From Aquila chrysaetos chrysaetos (taxonomy: Eukaryota > Chordata > Aves > Accipitriformes > Accipitridae), in NCBI RefSeq assembly GCF_900496995.4, contig NC_044010.1, positions 2,356,001 to 2,420,000 on the forward strand: a stretch of 64,000 bases of DNA. The letters are read 5' to 3'. The notes beneath the pieces were generated by a model. It was not told where the DNA came from. It searched no databases and worked only from the letters and a program-made list of their open reading frames with translations. Below are positions 1 to 10,502 of this stretch, in pieces. Within the stretch, counting starts at the first letter, position 1. The number at the start of each line of letters is the position of its first letter. Made by a program: the position numbers and the translations under genes.

Positions 1-27
1 CAGGTCATACAGCTGCAGCTTCCCTGT
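1..27 (-). CDS. WDR3: WDR3 exon 12 (partial, cut by window edge)
   Basis: Nine codons TGKLQLYDL after a CCCCAG acceptor. They continue exon 11 ([12 protein letters not shown]) exactly as in the family. The rest of the exon and gene lie left of position 1. Confidence 0.9.
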
Positions 28-3000
28 CTGGGGAGGAAGATACATCACAGAGGACAAATCAGCCCCTCCGCCTTCAAGACACACGATAGCTCCTAGCAGG
101 AGGGCACCCCTGCCTCCCATCTCCCAAACAGCCAGCTTCATTAGATGCAGAGACAGCCAAACTCCTGATCTCCATCAGGGACTTCCCAAAGCTCTCCCCA
201 GCTGTCCAGCTCAAGCCACAAGAGCTACATAATGAGTCTGGAACAGAGCAGAACCTGACTGTCACAGCGGTTTTTACACCTAAAACAAGAGTGCTCCAGA
301 TCAGGAGATGCAATGCATTTTCTCTAAGGCTGCCTTAATGACATTTTCATAACATAATTCCCTGGGCAGTCTGGAGTGCAGAAGGACACTATTTACCTTG
401 GTGCCAATGATGACCTGCCGGTCTCCTGGGACAAAGAGCGAGCAGAGTGCATACTCGCAGTCCATTGTCCGGATGCACTGCAAGGTCGATCTGTGGACAA
501 AGGCAGAGCCCAAAACCTGTTACTGCACACAAAATCTGGCCCACTAAGTGAGACATGCTCCAGAGTGGCCTCTACCCATAGCTGTCTTTTCAGCTGGGGC
601 CAGAAGATACACCACCACCATGCTATGACCCAAATGCTATCCAGCATTACTGCTAAGAACATTTTCCATAAAAACATGCCATTACATAGTCCACCATCAT
701 GACTTACTGCTGTTATGAGCAAGGACAGAGCTCCTGTTCTCAAACAGCAATTCCCATCGTTCAGGAGAAGAGGGAGGAGTATAAGATAGCACGCTCAAAG
801 GAAACAGAGCTTGAAGTCAGCACCCCTCAGGAAACACTGGGACAACACTCTAGATCAAAACAGTAGCCTACTCAGTCCAATACTAGATCCTTCAGATAAG
901 CTGCCAAGAAACCCACATGTTCCCTAAAGAACAGGCAGTAGCTAGTTTAGGGTAACAGCTAGTACCTCTTATTAAAAAGGAAAAAAAAAAAAAAACAACA
1001 AAATAGTCTATATTGGACTGCTATGTATGACCTTTGTGTTTAGAGGTTTGTCTTTCCATACCTGCCACTAAACTTAGCCTCAGTGCTGATTTACAGCATC
1101 AAACTCAATGAGTTAATTATGCAGTTTTAGCTCTATAGCTTCTCAGTTTCCCTAATAAGGAAGGAAGTCAAATAGTTTTCTATTTACTTCCTTTACTTCA
1201 TTCACTATTTTATATTACTCCATCATCCCCTCTTCCTTATCACTGCCTCTCTGAACACAGCATCCCCGAGTTCTGGGAGACTGACACAACTGGACTGCGT
1301 ACCTGTTCCAAATCTTTACAGACTCTGCAGCTGCTGAGAGAATGGCAATGTTGTCAGAGCTAAAAGCCAATGTCCTGACATCACTGCGGTGGCCTCCAAT
1401 GGTTATCTTGGACACACGGACAGCCTGTGGGACTTGTGCTGACAGGTTCAGGTTGTACGACTCAATGATGTTGTTCTGGAGCAGCAGTACGATCTTCAGC
1501 TCTCCTTTTGGAGAGAGAATCAAATCAAATGACCTGTTTGATTAGACAAAATCAGAGCTGTACACAGGGGCAATAAGACAAAATGTAGGCGGGATCAAAC
1601 ATCAAGAACAACTGGGAAAGAGGAATACAGACAAAGTGCATGCCACAAACAAGTGCACCCTAAGCCACAGAAGTGTGCAAGAGGACCACTTGTGGAAGAG
1701 GTGTGAACGGACTCATGGTAGGAGATCATGGTAAGCCTCTCCCCAGCTCCAAGCTGAAAACATGTCGAGGGGGAAACTTCTTCCACCTCTCCCTGTATTG
1801 AGCTCCCAGGTAGCTGCATAACCACAGCTCAGTCTCTACAACAGGCTTTCCACTCACTTGATTTTAGAAGAAGCTCTGATGTTAGTGACCCGCTGAATCT
1901 CCTCCTGCAGGCTCAGCTCCACACTCCTTTCAGGCTCCTCTTCAGAGTTCTGTCTAGAAATGTCAGATAATGGAGGAGAGTCAAATAACCCAGCACAGCC
2001 AACACAAACTAACACAGAGACAGAGAATAACATAAGGAAACCACTTAGCCTGCTGAAAACCACCACCCTCTTATCCAACAGCGCTAACTACATTTAAGAA
2101 CAGGGTAAGACAGTGAAGTTCATGCTGGTATGCAGACTACTAAAGAGACAAATTGTCTTAAAAAAGGCAACCTCCTCTAGAGCCAAAGCACTTGAACAAG
2201 GCACATTAGAAAGATGGGATACAAAACAGACAACAGAAAGCTGTGTTTGAGGGAGATCAGCTTCTGCTCATCTCCTACCACTCACAACAAGTCCTCCGCC
2301 ATTGCCAAAATGCATCTCCAGATTTACATGCCCTGTGCTTCAGTTTCTACCCTGGAGCCACACCTCTCCCTAAGGGCTGTTATGAGGCACCTGTTAAGTG
2401 CCAGGATACCCAGAGAGACACTTAACACAAAGTAAACATTAAGATAGCTCTCACCTGTATCTCCGCCTGCTGTAAAACAGGAGATGAGGTATCAGAGTCA
2501 CTCTGACTTCTCAGATGAAACTCTCATTCCTGTACATCCTATCAAGGACTTTATTTGATGCACCAAGCAGTGTAAATATGAATGTCAGATAGAAATGAGC
2601 AGCTCTGAAAAACCCATTTTATGTCCATTCCTTTGCACACATTAGCTGTTTTTGCAGGGGGAAGACTCAGAAAGAAAGGTATTTCCCTAGTCACTGGGAG
2701 CGGCGCTGCTCAGACAAGCACCAAGAATGCACAGGAACAGTGACCCCAAAAATACAACAGCTAGCACAGACAGAATGACTAGTAGCTTGGAGTTCAGCGA
2801 CTGTGTCATGCTGCTGAAGGGCTTTTCTAACGGTTCTCTAGACACAGACAGCATCCAAATACATCCAAAAGACTGCTTACTTGGCTTTTTTCTTTGCTTT
2901 CTTCATTTTCTTTTCCACTTTCTTTTGGACTTCCTCTTCAGAAAGGACAGAGAACACTTCCAGAACAGCATCTGTTCCCTAGAGACAGAGCAAACAAAGT

Positions 3001-6000
3001 CAAAGGCATGCAAGGCCCTGGCTGGCCCTTACAGAAATTACCCAAGGTCTCTAACAGCCTCCTCTACAGCTCAGTAGCAGAGCCCCCCATTACTTACATG
3101 GCAGGCCAAAATCTTGCCCGTTTGGTCTGTGGCAAGAGTAACTATTCGGTCTCTCCCTTCCCGCATGATGGATCCAACTTTGCTGCACTTTACGAGGCGC
3201 TATAGGGAAAGAAGGAGAAGAACTTTGGTCTGAAAGGTCAAGTGATCTTCTCAGGCAAACTCAGAAACATACTGGCAAGGGAAGTCAAGAGGAGAAGAGG
3301 GGGAAATGAACCTACAGGGTGCTGGTAGAAGAGCTAGCAAGGATAACCTAGGGACAAAACAAGCATTTGTGTGAGCTACAGGCTTATCTCCTTATGTTTT
3401 GTTGTATGTTAGCTGAAAATAATCATTGACAGTGTCAGTGGAAGAATAACTTAACTCTTTTGGTAAGCCATAGCCATTTAAGAGACAGAGCTAAATTTTT
3501 ATGCTACAAAGGCAGCAGAGCTCAGTTCCTCTGTCAGAAGAGGCAGAGAAGGTGAGAACAGAGACTCTTAAACAGGTGGTTGAAGGGAGATAAATCCTCT
3601 GGAGAGGAAGTTGGAAAAGTATTTAACAAGGTCAGGTATCTACCGTACGTACAAGCAGTCTGAAATCTGAGCAGGACCCCAGAAAGTTCCACCAGAAAGA
3701 CAGATTCAGTAAAGTCTCCACCAGCAGCACAAGTGGGAATAGCTTTCTGCAATCGAATCTCACACCGTATTTCGTTATGGTGCATCTCTGACCTCTCACC
3801 TTCTGCTACTGACCTGCAAAGCTGAGCACCAGCACTGAACTCAGCAGCTGCCAACCAGCTAGTAACTATTTTATTCCCATGTTGTTTGATGAAAGAGCTC
3901 TGTTAGCACTGTCAAACTTTAAACATTTGCTAGTCCTCCCCAAACAGAAGGCAAAGAAAAAGCTTTCAGTGGAGGATAACATGTGTATGTTTTTTGGCGC
4001 ACATACTTCTGCTGAAGCTTTGCAGGTAGATTAGGCAGCAACTGCTGCTGAGGAAGATGTTACGAAGCAAGACAAGAATCACCCCATTTTCCCTAACAGG
4101 CTAAATATGACACTCGGGGTATAAACCCAATACAGAGAAGCAATGTGTGAGTGACTCTAAAACTCCTGCTGGCTCTGCAAGCAGCACCATGCAAATGGGG
4201 ATAGATACATGATCCCACAGACAGCATGGAAAACTGAGCTTACTTCCTCAGGATGCTCATCCAACTCTAGGGTCTCCTCATCTTCAGCATCGTCTTCTGC
4301 TTGAGGTGAAGACCCTTTGCTTTTCTTGGATTCTGGTTCATCAGGGTCTTTTACCTGTTCACGGACCAAAAAAAAAACATAAGGAATACCTTAAACCACA
4401 AGAGCTACGGTGTTCTGGTTTCTGTCTCACACTTCATTTCCCTGGAGGAACAAGTGGTTAGCATACACTGCAACAAAAGAGTGGCCTACAGCATGCCTGT
4501 AGGCACCAAACACTCCATGTCCTCCCCTGCTTATCATCCATCCACAAGACTGTCTTCTCTAGCCATAGCCAGAAGGCAGAAATATCTGACACACTCCGGA
4601 AATTTTGTTCTGCAAGTGCTCACAGCTTCACTTGAAAGCTCAAAACACAGAAAACAGCAAAGTCTATCCCAAGAGCAGCTCCTGGACCCCTCAGACAGCA
4701 AAGACATTGTTTTGGCTCTGTTTCCCAGAACATCAATCAGATTTAACATGTTCCAGTCCCACCTTAGTCTAAAGACAAGCAGCTGGGCAAGACTGTCAGG
4801 GGTTACAGAGGGAGTATCTTACCTCCTGGATGTACGCAATATCCCACACCCTCAGCTCACTGTCAGCGCTCCCAGTGATCAGCCGCTTCTCTTTGGATAT
4901 CAAAGCCATCCCCCAAACCTGTCCAGAGGCACAATGTGAGGAATTGGCTTATGGCTCCTTTAACTATCATAACAACAGCAGAGCATCTTTAATTGATTTA
5001 TTTAAATGGCAACGATGTAGAGACTGGATCTAGCTGGGACCTCCTCCAGGGACACCTGTATTGGAATTGTCATCCACTGCACGTTGATGACAGCTCCTGG
5101 AAAGTTTGGAAGTTTCTCATTTGCTCATCCCTAAAGCCTAATGACAAGCAAAATGTATCACGGTGACAGTTTACAACTCCTGAAAGCAGGGAAAGCACAA
5201 AGTGAGCCATAGCATGTAATGCAAAGTCCTTCCACCCCAACAGCTCCCCACGCATCCTCTTTACCTCAGTACGGTGTCCAACCAGAGTTTTGAAGCAGTG
5301 CTGGGTGTCCAGATCCCACCATTTCACCAATGTGTCTTTGCCACTGGAACAAAAAAAACTCAAGACATGAGGAAAGATTGCCAGAACTCACATGCTTAGA
5401 AAAGTGGTAGAAATACAAAAAAATCCAAAACGTGCCACAACACATCGCAGAGCAGCTGCTCAGACACTGAATTTCGCAAGCTATGCAAGAACAAAGTATA
5501 GCAACACAAAGGCACTGCAAAAAGGTATCTAGCAAGTCACTGAAAACCGCTTCCTCCTCTGGATTCAGCTGCAAGCCCCTGTGTCACACAGCTTCCTTTC
5601 TTGCTTATTTAGGGTGAGAACAATACTCTTTACTTAGGGTGAGAACACTAAGAGCAAAGTACTGATCAATTCTGAAGCTGCATCTAAAACCCCCCTCCCC
5701 ATTTGCAATGTGTGCCATGCCTGTGCATTGACCAGGCTAGAAGAAAAACAGATTCCTTCATTCTGAACAGTGATTTGGAGCTGCTCCTCCTAATGGAGAA
5801 TTACAGCTGTATCAGTCCTTCAAAGACCCCAGAGGATTAGATCTCCTTGAAAACACATTTCCAGTTATGTTATGCTACCCCAATACTACAAGAGCACCAT
5901 TTCAACATTTATACAGATTCTGTCAGTACAATCTACAACAATTAATACTTTCTTTATTTTTTGGTAACTTTGTTAGAGCCTATTTTTCTCAATAAGTTTC

Positions 6001-9000
6001 AACTAAATCAAAATATAAAACTTGTTGCACTACTAAGCTCCCCCAGGACCAAAAAAATCTGATTACAAGTGATATTTACTGTTAGTCCATCTCTTTCATT
6101 TCATATGATCCAAAGGTACTTGTAAATTGGACATATGAAAATATCACAAGAAATTCTGTACACAAAAGACTGGGTTTTTTGCCCAAGCAGCTGACTGCAA
6201 TCTAAAGTAAGGAAGTAAAACTCTGCATCTCCAGAAAAACAGGGTAACATCTCTACTCTGTTAATAATAATAATTAAAAAAAAAAAAAAAAAAAAGGAGA
6301 AGAATTCTTTATCTCAATTTAGCTACTGAGAGAATTAAGAAGTATTTCTAAAGTTGACCTGCAAAGACTTGAAATTGTATTAAGAAACAGGCATCATCTA
6401 CCAAACAAACAAAATACTACTTTTTTCATTTGAAACAACAAAAAAAGCACAAGAAACTTGTTCTAATTTTACACTGAACTGGTTGCATGCACTTTTTTAT
6501 TAAGCTATTGGACAGCATATTAATAAATAAAAAATTATTGACTGATATTTGAGCAAAAGTATCTTCTGTCAACCGTTTATTATTAAAGGGATACAGTCAA
6601 GTAGCAGCTCATGCTGAATAACTGAAAACCAACTCAAAAAACCATCTATCATCTTTTAATTAATTCCTATAATTACAGCTTACTAGGAAGCAATTTTTCT
6701 GTCACATTGCTGTGTGAATTACACAGAAGGTAAGTCTGCTTAATTCTTCAAGATACACAGCTAAAATAGTTACATACATAATGAACATATACTCACTATT
6801 CCTTGTTACAAAAATTTTACCAGCAAGTTAAATTCTTTTCCAAACACTACTTTTCAGGATAGCCATTTCAGTTCCGCTTACCACATTTGGATTCAGGCAC
6901 CAGACTTAAGAAATATGTGGATGTGACAAAATCATATTCTAATATGATCATGTCAGATGCTGGTGGGTCTGAGATTTCATGAGTCAAGAAGGAAAATACA
7001 AATGGCTGTAGCACCTAGGATGTCTAAATTGCAAGTAAAACCATGGCTGCTCTCCTGATCAACCACTACACTTTATCTGGCTCACCTGGTGACCAACAGG
7101 TTTTTCTCCTTCAAGAAAAGGACTTGAGTGACAGCATCCTTGTGTCCTCTCAGCCGGTACAGACCGCTCTCATTGATGACATCCCACACGATGACATCTG
7201 TATCCTGGAACAGAGAGAGTGTCTCCATGGGACTGGCATTTGTCTCTGCAAAACATCTACCTCTGCTATGAGACTGAAAAGATAACCTGAGAGCACGCCT
7301 CCTCACTCCGAATTTGAATGTCAGGGGTGATTAATGCAAGTGACATGCCTTCCTCAAAGGTACATTCAGACCAAAAAATGCCCCTCTGCCCTGGCTTGAG
7401 TCACTTCTGCTATTCCTGACATCACAAGCTTCTTCATTTTAACAGTTCTGTTAGCACCCCACTCCTGCCCTGCAGCCCCTGCTCGTCTCCCAGCCCTGGG
7501 CTCCCCAAGTCCATCCCTGTCTTGCAGCCCTAACTCCTCTCACTGCTATTCTCTAGCTATAGGCAGAGACCACACAGCTCACTTAAAATACCAAACATTT
7601 TAGTGCAGGTCAGCCTTCTCCATGGAGCATCTCTATGAAACAGCTGTCCTCCAGATGTGCAACCCTCACCTTTGAGCCAGATACCAGCCGGCCACCCAGA
7701 TGGTCATACTGCAGGGCTGTAACTGCGGCCTTGTGTCCATTGAAAGTGATATTCGCTTCTCCGCTTAGGAGGCTGAAGACACGGATTGATCCATCTTCAT
7801 ACCCAACAGCCAAGTGCAACCCATCTGGAGAGGGACAGAGGCAACTGACCTCCTGCTTGAGACCCTTAAGGATAAGAACCTGCAATTTTTAAGAGACAAA
7901 ACATGTATAATGTTGATAAATGACACGTCAGAGTCAGATACTTGCACAGCAGCAAGAATATACTCTGCTCTTCTACTGAACTTCCAACTGAGTGCTTCTG
8001 CCCCTTTAGAAGTTTATTTTTCAGCTCCCTGCAGCGAATACAGTGTCATTAGCCCCATTTTTCAAGGCAGACAGCAGCTAGGAGAGAAGTAATTTCTCAT
8101 AATCAAACAGGAAACTGGTGCGAAATGAGGCCTGGAACTCAGAAGCCCAAATTTCTGCCCTTGCATTTGAAGTGCCAGAGAGCAAGGAACATTGTTTGAG
8201 AGTAAAGTCTGAAAACTTCTTCCTGACTCATCCTCTCTTGCTTGGCCTTTCTCAGGTATAGGACAGAGCTGCTTTTCCACAGACCGCACAAGAACTTGAG
8301 AATGATAAAAACCATCTCCGAAACAACACGCCAGCAGTTAACACTGTAGGGGCTGTAAAGCAAACCCTGAATTCAGTTTGTAGCAGACAGCAGTACTTAC
8401 AATGATTTCAGAATCTGACAGGAGTAAACTTGTGGCAAAGTCCTTAAAGTTACAGCTCACAAACCACCTAAGGGATACAACTTTCACATGGGAAGTCCGG
8501 TTCCACAGGCAAAACACAAACTCCACGACGTTCCCCGTTTCATCCCAGAACTTTCACACAGTGCTGCTGCTGCTGCTCACCAGCTAAACAGGGAACAGCT
8601 TTCCAGTCACAGCTATCACTCTTCCCCAGCTGAGCTACCAAAGACAAATCTCAAAGGATCAACAGTGACTTTCAGCCAGGCTGCACCCAGAGCTGAAGAC
8701 TCGCACCACCAGCGAACCTAAAGGTGTGCTGAGACTACAGAGAAAGGGGGAAGCTGTGGAGGTGACATTTCCCTTAAAATGTAACCTACTAACACCAGTA
8801 CCTTAAAATGTAGCCCACTAACACCAGCACCTTTGCTTCAGGTGGTCCAAAAGAGCCCCACACTACACACACACACACACACACACACATACCCCTCCGT
8901 GATCCTCACCACCCCCCGCAGCCCCAGGGAGGGCTACAGGGGAAAACCCCACTCCTGATAGCATATTTCCACACTTTCTATATGGTATGTCTAAATATTT

Positions 9001-9792
9001 TGATGGTTTTAATATTTTGTACCAGTCGTGGAAACTGGTTCGCTGTTAGGTGACTGTTAAAGTGAGATTTGATAAATAATTATTAGAAATCTTATACTAA
9101 CGCTATGATTGAAACAATAGACAAAAGTATAGCCAAGTAATTAACTAGTAGAGGTAGTTACTCATAAGTTTTGGAGTTCTTTGCTCTTATGACTAGATGT
9201 TCCTGTACCCTAGGTGAGAACAACGTTGAAACTGACCACATGTGACTGGAACCACGTTAAGCTTCAAGATCAAAGAACAAGGACAAGAATAAAGACTTCA
9301 AGGACAGCCAACAAGAACTTCCAATGGGTCGGTGGTCGCAAAAGCAGCCCTTCGACTCAAACGGATCCTGCGCTGCGCAGGATCGGATGCAGGCAGTACT
9401 GTGATAATCAGTTATAATCGTTTTTATGTAGATGTATGCTAATCTGATTAATATGCAATTAGTTATTCTATATAACCTGTTTGTGCTAAAGCTGTGGCAT
9501 GCGCGCTAGGCGGAATTATCCCCCGCGCACCCAGCGCCGCAATGAAGAACGCCCGCTTTCTAAAACCCCAAAACGAGCCTCAGAGAGTTTCTTCGACCGG
9601 CTCACCGGGTATCGTTCTCACCTTCTCTCCTTTCCGCGTATCCCACACGAAGACGTGCTCGCAGGCCGGCACGGCCACGCAGCGGCCCCGCTCGCCTCGC
9701 AGGGCCACGAAGGCCGCGTTACCCCTGGCGCTACCCACCAGCCCGAAAAGCGCGGCCGGCCCGTACCGCAGGTACTGCCGGGTGAGGCCCAT
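1..9792 (-). CDS. WDR3: WDR3 (5' half), WD40 ribosome-biogenesis protein; 12 exons, 3' end outside window
   Basis: Joined exons 9792-9622, 7879-7670, 7204-7086, 5343-5265, 4918-4823, 4354-4244, 3199-3098, 2978-2881, 1953-1858, 1533-1303, 490-397 and 27-1 give 478 codons in one open frame. Every complete junction is GT-AG and the phases match. The product reads like vertebrate WDR3: the start [12 protein letters not shown] blades ending VWD, KWWD, RVWD and KIWN, an acidic linker (residues 226-262), a Lys-rich helix (about 310-329), then the start of a second propeller. By family knowledge WDR3 is the orthologue of yeast Utp12/Dip2, a nucleolar tandem beta-propeller protein of the UTP-B complex of the SSU processome, needed for 18S pre-rRNA processing. 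The start ATG lies in a strong context (CACCATGGG). The remaining propeller blades and C-terminal domain lie beyond position 1. The gene is head-to-head with GDAP2. Confidence 0.96.
397..490 (-). CDS. WDR3: WDR3 exon 11
   Basis: [19 protein letters not shown] to DRQVIIGTK. It begins by completing a split Arg and ends in phase 0. The acceptor is CACAG|A and the donor AAG|GTAAAT. Confidence 0.96.
1303..1533 (-). CDS. WDR3: WDR3 exon 10, start of second propeller
   Basis: 76 codons plus split ends, from [13 protein letters not shown] to SVKIWNR. It contains [18 protein letters not shown] and [13 protein letters not shown], a canonical WD repeat that opens the second propeller. The acceptor is ACAG|GTC and the donor ACAG|GTACGC. 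Confidence 0.96.
1858..1953 (-). CDS. WDR3: WDR3 exon 9
   Basis: Encodes [14 protein letters not shown] then [18 protein letters not shown], with split codons at both ends. The second part is strongly family-like. The first part looks a few residues shorter than the human linker as I recall it. Confidence 0.93.
2881..2978 (-). CDS. WDR3: WDR3 exon 8, Lys-rich helix
   Basis: 32 codons plus two bases, [16 protein letters not shown] then a Lys-rich run ([15 protein letters not shown]). The run is probably helical and a candidate nuclear/nucleolar localisation signal; that role is inferred. The donor is AA|GTAAGC. Confidence 0.93.
3098..3199 (-). CDS. WDR3: WDR3 exon 7
   Basis: 34 codons, [18 protein letters not shown] to KILACH, phase 0. 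It resumes the propeller after the acidic linker and matches the family motif [10 protein letters not shown]. The acceptor is ATAG|CGC and the donor CAT|GTAAGT. Confidence 0.94.
4244..4354 (-). CDS. WDR3: WDR3 exon 6, acidic linker
   Basis: 37 codons (residues about 226-262), very rich in Asp/Glu and Ser/Lys, from [11 protein letters not shown] to DEHPEE. It corresponds to the acidic insert between WD blades in WDR3 proteins. It is probably disordered and fast-evolving, so identity here is expected to be lower than in the blades. Confidence 0.93.
4823..4918 (-). CDS. WDR3: WDR3 exon 5
   Basis: 32 codons, [16 protein letters not shown] to WDIAYIQE, phase 0 at both ends. It contains the blade core [10 protein letters not shown]. 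The acceptor is ACAG|GTT and the donor GAG|GTAAGA. Confidence 0.95.
5265..5343 (-). CDS. WDR3: WDR3 exon 4
   Basis: Completes the split serine, then encodes [16 protein letters not shown] to GHRTE. A WD blade end (KWWD) and the next GH dipeptide are visible. The acceptor is CCAG|T and the donor GAG|GTAAAG. Confidence 0.96.
6276..6295 (+). repeat. 20-A homopolymer in WDR3 intron 3
   Basis: An uninterrupted A run after a short AAT repeat. Confidence 0.9.
7086..7204 (-). CDS. WDR3: WDR3 exon 3
   Basis: Codons from [14 protein letters not shown] to NLLVTS; the last codon is split (AG|T). It includes the [14 protein letters not shown] turn. The acceptor is CAG|GAT and the donor AG|GTGAGC. Confidence 0.96.
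7670..7879 (-). CDS. WDR3: WDR3 exon 2
   Basis: Codons 58-127, [11 protein letters not shown] to GGRLVSGSK, phase 0 at both ends. It carries a full WD blade ([19 protein letters not shown]) and the GHKAAVTAL turn of the next. The acceptor is TTGCAG|GTT and the donor AAG|GTGAGG. Confidence 0.96.
8772..8829. repeat. Two-copy 29-bp tandem repeat
   Basis: Units 8772-8800 and 8801-8829 share 26 of 29 bases. All three differences are transitions. It lies in WDR3 intron 1, just before a CA repeat. Confidence 0.85.
8865..8889. repeat. (AC)n microsatellite
   Basis: An uninterrupted AC dinucleotide run of 25 bp in WDR3 intron 1. Confidence 0.95.
8953..9604 (+). mobile_element. LTR-like repeat, left inverted copy (solo LTR candidate)
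   Basis: About 650 bp that reappears in reverse complement at about 10503-11170. In plus orientation it has features expected of an LTR: a TATA-like box (TATATAA, 9469-9475), a poly(A)-signal-like AATGAA (9541-9546) about 70 bp later, and a short GC-containing tail ending near CTCA at 9604. It also contains a perfect hairpin around 9364-9384 (GATCCTGCGC, one base, GCGCAGGATC). It lies in WDR3 intron 1, antisense to WDR3, ending about 17 nt before exon 1. No retroviral coding sequence is attached. A convincing target-site duplication was not found, so the exact ends are uncertain by several bases. The LTR identity is inferred; the repeat itself is directly visible. Confidence 0.75.
9469..9475 (+). 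promoter_or_regulatory. TATA-like box of left LTR-like repeat
   Basis: TATATAA, about 72 bp before the AATGAA motif, the order expected in an LTR. If active it would drive transcription rightward, antisense through WDR3 exon 1 and into the shared promoter. Activity is not known. Confidence 0.4.
9622..9792 (-). CDS. WDR3: WDR3 exon 1 (coding part)
   Basis: Codons 1-57, beginning [10 protein letters not shown] and ending TRKGEK. The donor is AAG|GTGAGA. The reading frame stays open upstream for 50 more codons, but the family start and the Kozak context (CACCATGGG) choose 9792. It contains the first WD blade strand (ACEHVFVWD). The exon lies at the edge of the CpG-rich promoter. An LTR-like repeat begins about 17 nt into the following intron. 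Confidence 0.96.
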
Positions 9793-10100
9793 GGTGGTGC
9801 CGAGGGGACGAACCGGGCTATAGCGGCGGCGGGAAAAACGCTGAGGAAAACGCGTCCCGACCGTTACAAACGGCCGCCGCGCGTGCCCCCTCACACGCCG
9901 GAAGCGCGTCGGAGGAGGCGCGGGGGGAGGAAGTGAGGTCACGAAGCCAGTGACAGCGCAGGGGCGGGGTTATTCCCGGAAGCGGAAGGGCGCGGAGGCT
10001 TCTCCGTTTTTCTGGGTGATGTCGCCGAACCGGCGTCGACCGAGACCCTCTGACCGGGCCGGGCTGGAGGCGGCGGCGGCGGCGGGGCCTGCCCGTGAGT
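9793..10100. promoter_or_regulatory. Divergent CpG-rich promoter shared by WDR3 and GDAP2
   Basis: The region is strongly GC- and CpG-rich compared with its flanks and lies between the WDR3 start codon and the inferred GDAP2 first exon. ETS/GABP-like GGAA cores are visible near 9894-9908 (CCGGAAGCG), 9928-9941 (GGAAGTGAGGTCAC) and 9975-9988 (CCGGAAGCGGAAG), which are typical of TATA-less divergent housekeeping promoters. The CpG-rich block continues to about 10400 with long G runs. Transcription start sites cannot be placed from sequence alone. Confidence 0.8.
10000..10094 (+). other. GDAP2: Probable GDAP2 non-coding exon 1 (start approximate)
   Basis: The coding exon at 12478 is preceded by an apparent acceptor, so a 5' untranslated exon is expected near the CpG island. 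A consensus donor (CCC|GTGAGT) occurs at 10094/10095 after a GGC-repeat-rich stretch. The 5' end is a guess. cDNA would settle it. Confidence 0.5.
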
Positions 10101-10313
10101 TACTGCGCGGTCGCTCCGCGGGGAGAAGCCGCTGTTGCTGCTGCTGGTTCCCCTCAGATAGGAGCTGGGAGGGGGGGGGAAAGCCGCTGACCGCTCCCGC
10201 CCGCCTCACCCCCGGCGGTGCCGGTTACCGGCTGCAAAAGGCGGGAGAGACAGCGTTCTCCTCACGGGTAGGGGTACGACACCCCACCCGCGGGGTTTAT
10301 TTTATTTTTTTTT

Positions 10314-10402
10314 GGGGGGGGGGGGGGGTGGCTCTTTGTTCAGCGTGGTGGGCCTGCCTCTGCTGCAGGAGGCCCCGGGCAACAGATTTGGGGGGGGGGG
10401 GG
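10314..10402 (+). repeat. Long G tracts just inside GDAP2 intron 1
   Basis: Runs of 15 and 13 G (10314-10328 and 10390-10402). They are candidate G-quadruplex or R-loop sites and prone to length variation and sequencing error. Confidence 0.8.
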
Positions 10403-10502
10403 AGATATCCATGAGGAGCTTATGTGCACCCCTCTTCTTCTGCCTGCCTCTTACCATCGCGCCTAGGCCCCCGTTTGTGGCTCTTCGTCAGAGGGAAGAT
10501 GC

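Larger units (their letters stand above)
28..9621 (-). other. WDR3: WDR3 introns 1-11
   Basis: Eleven introns of about 119 to 1742 bp: 9621-7880, 7669-7205, 7085-5344, 5264-4919, 4822-4355, 4243-3200, 3097-2979, 2880-1954, 1857-1534, 1302-491 and 396-28. Intron 3 (5344-7085) is AT-rich with a 20-A tract at 6276-6295. It also has a 14-nt motif (TTAGGGTGAGAACA) repeated near 5609 and 5634. Intron 1 holds a 29-bp tandem repeat, a CA repeat and an LTR-like element, listed separately. I see no other gene in these introns; the short open frames here are not supported. Confidence 0.85.

Noticed and set aside
4454-4939. 161-codon plus-strand frame
   Set aside because: Overlaps WDR3 exon 5 antisense plus intron. 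No family resemblance.
9214-9417. Identical 67-codon open frames on opposite strands (9214-9417 plus and 10699-10902 minus)
   Set aside because: They are the same non-coding segment of the inverted LTR-like repeat, not two genes. They have no ATG start or recognisable domain.
9499-9936. 145-codon plus-strand frame over the CpG island
   Set aside because: Antisense to WDR3 exon 1 and the promoter. Open only because the DNA is GC-rich.
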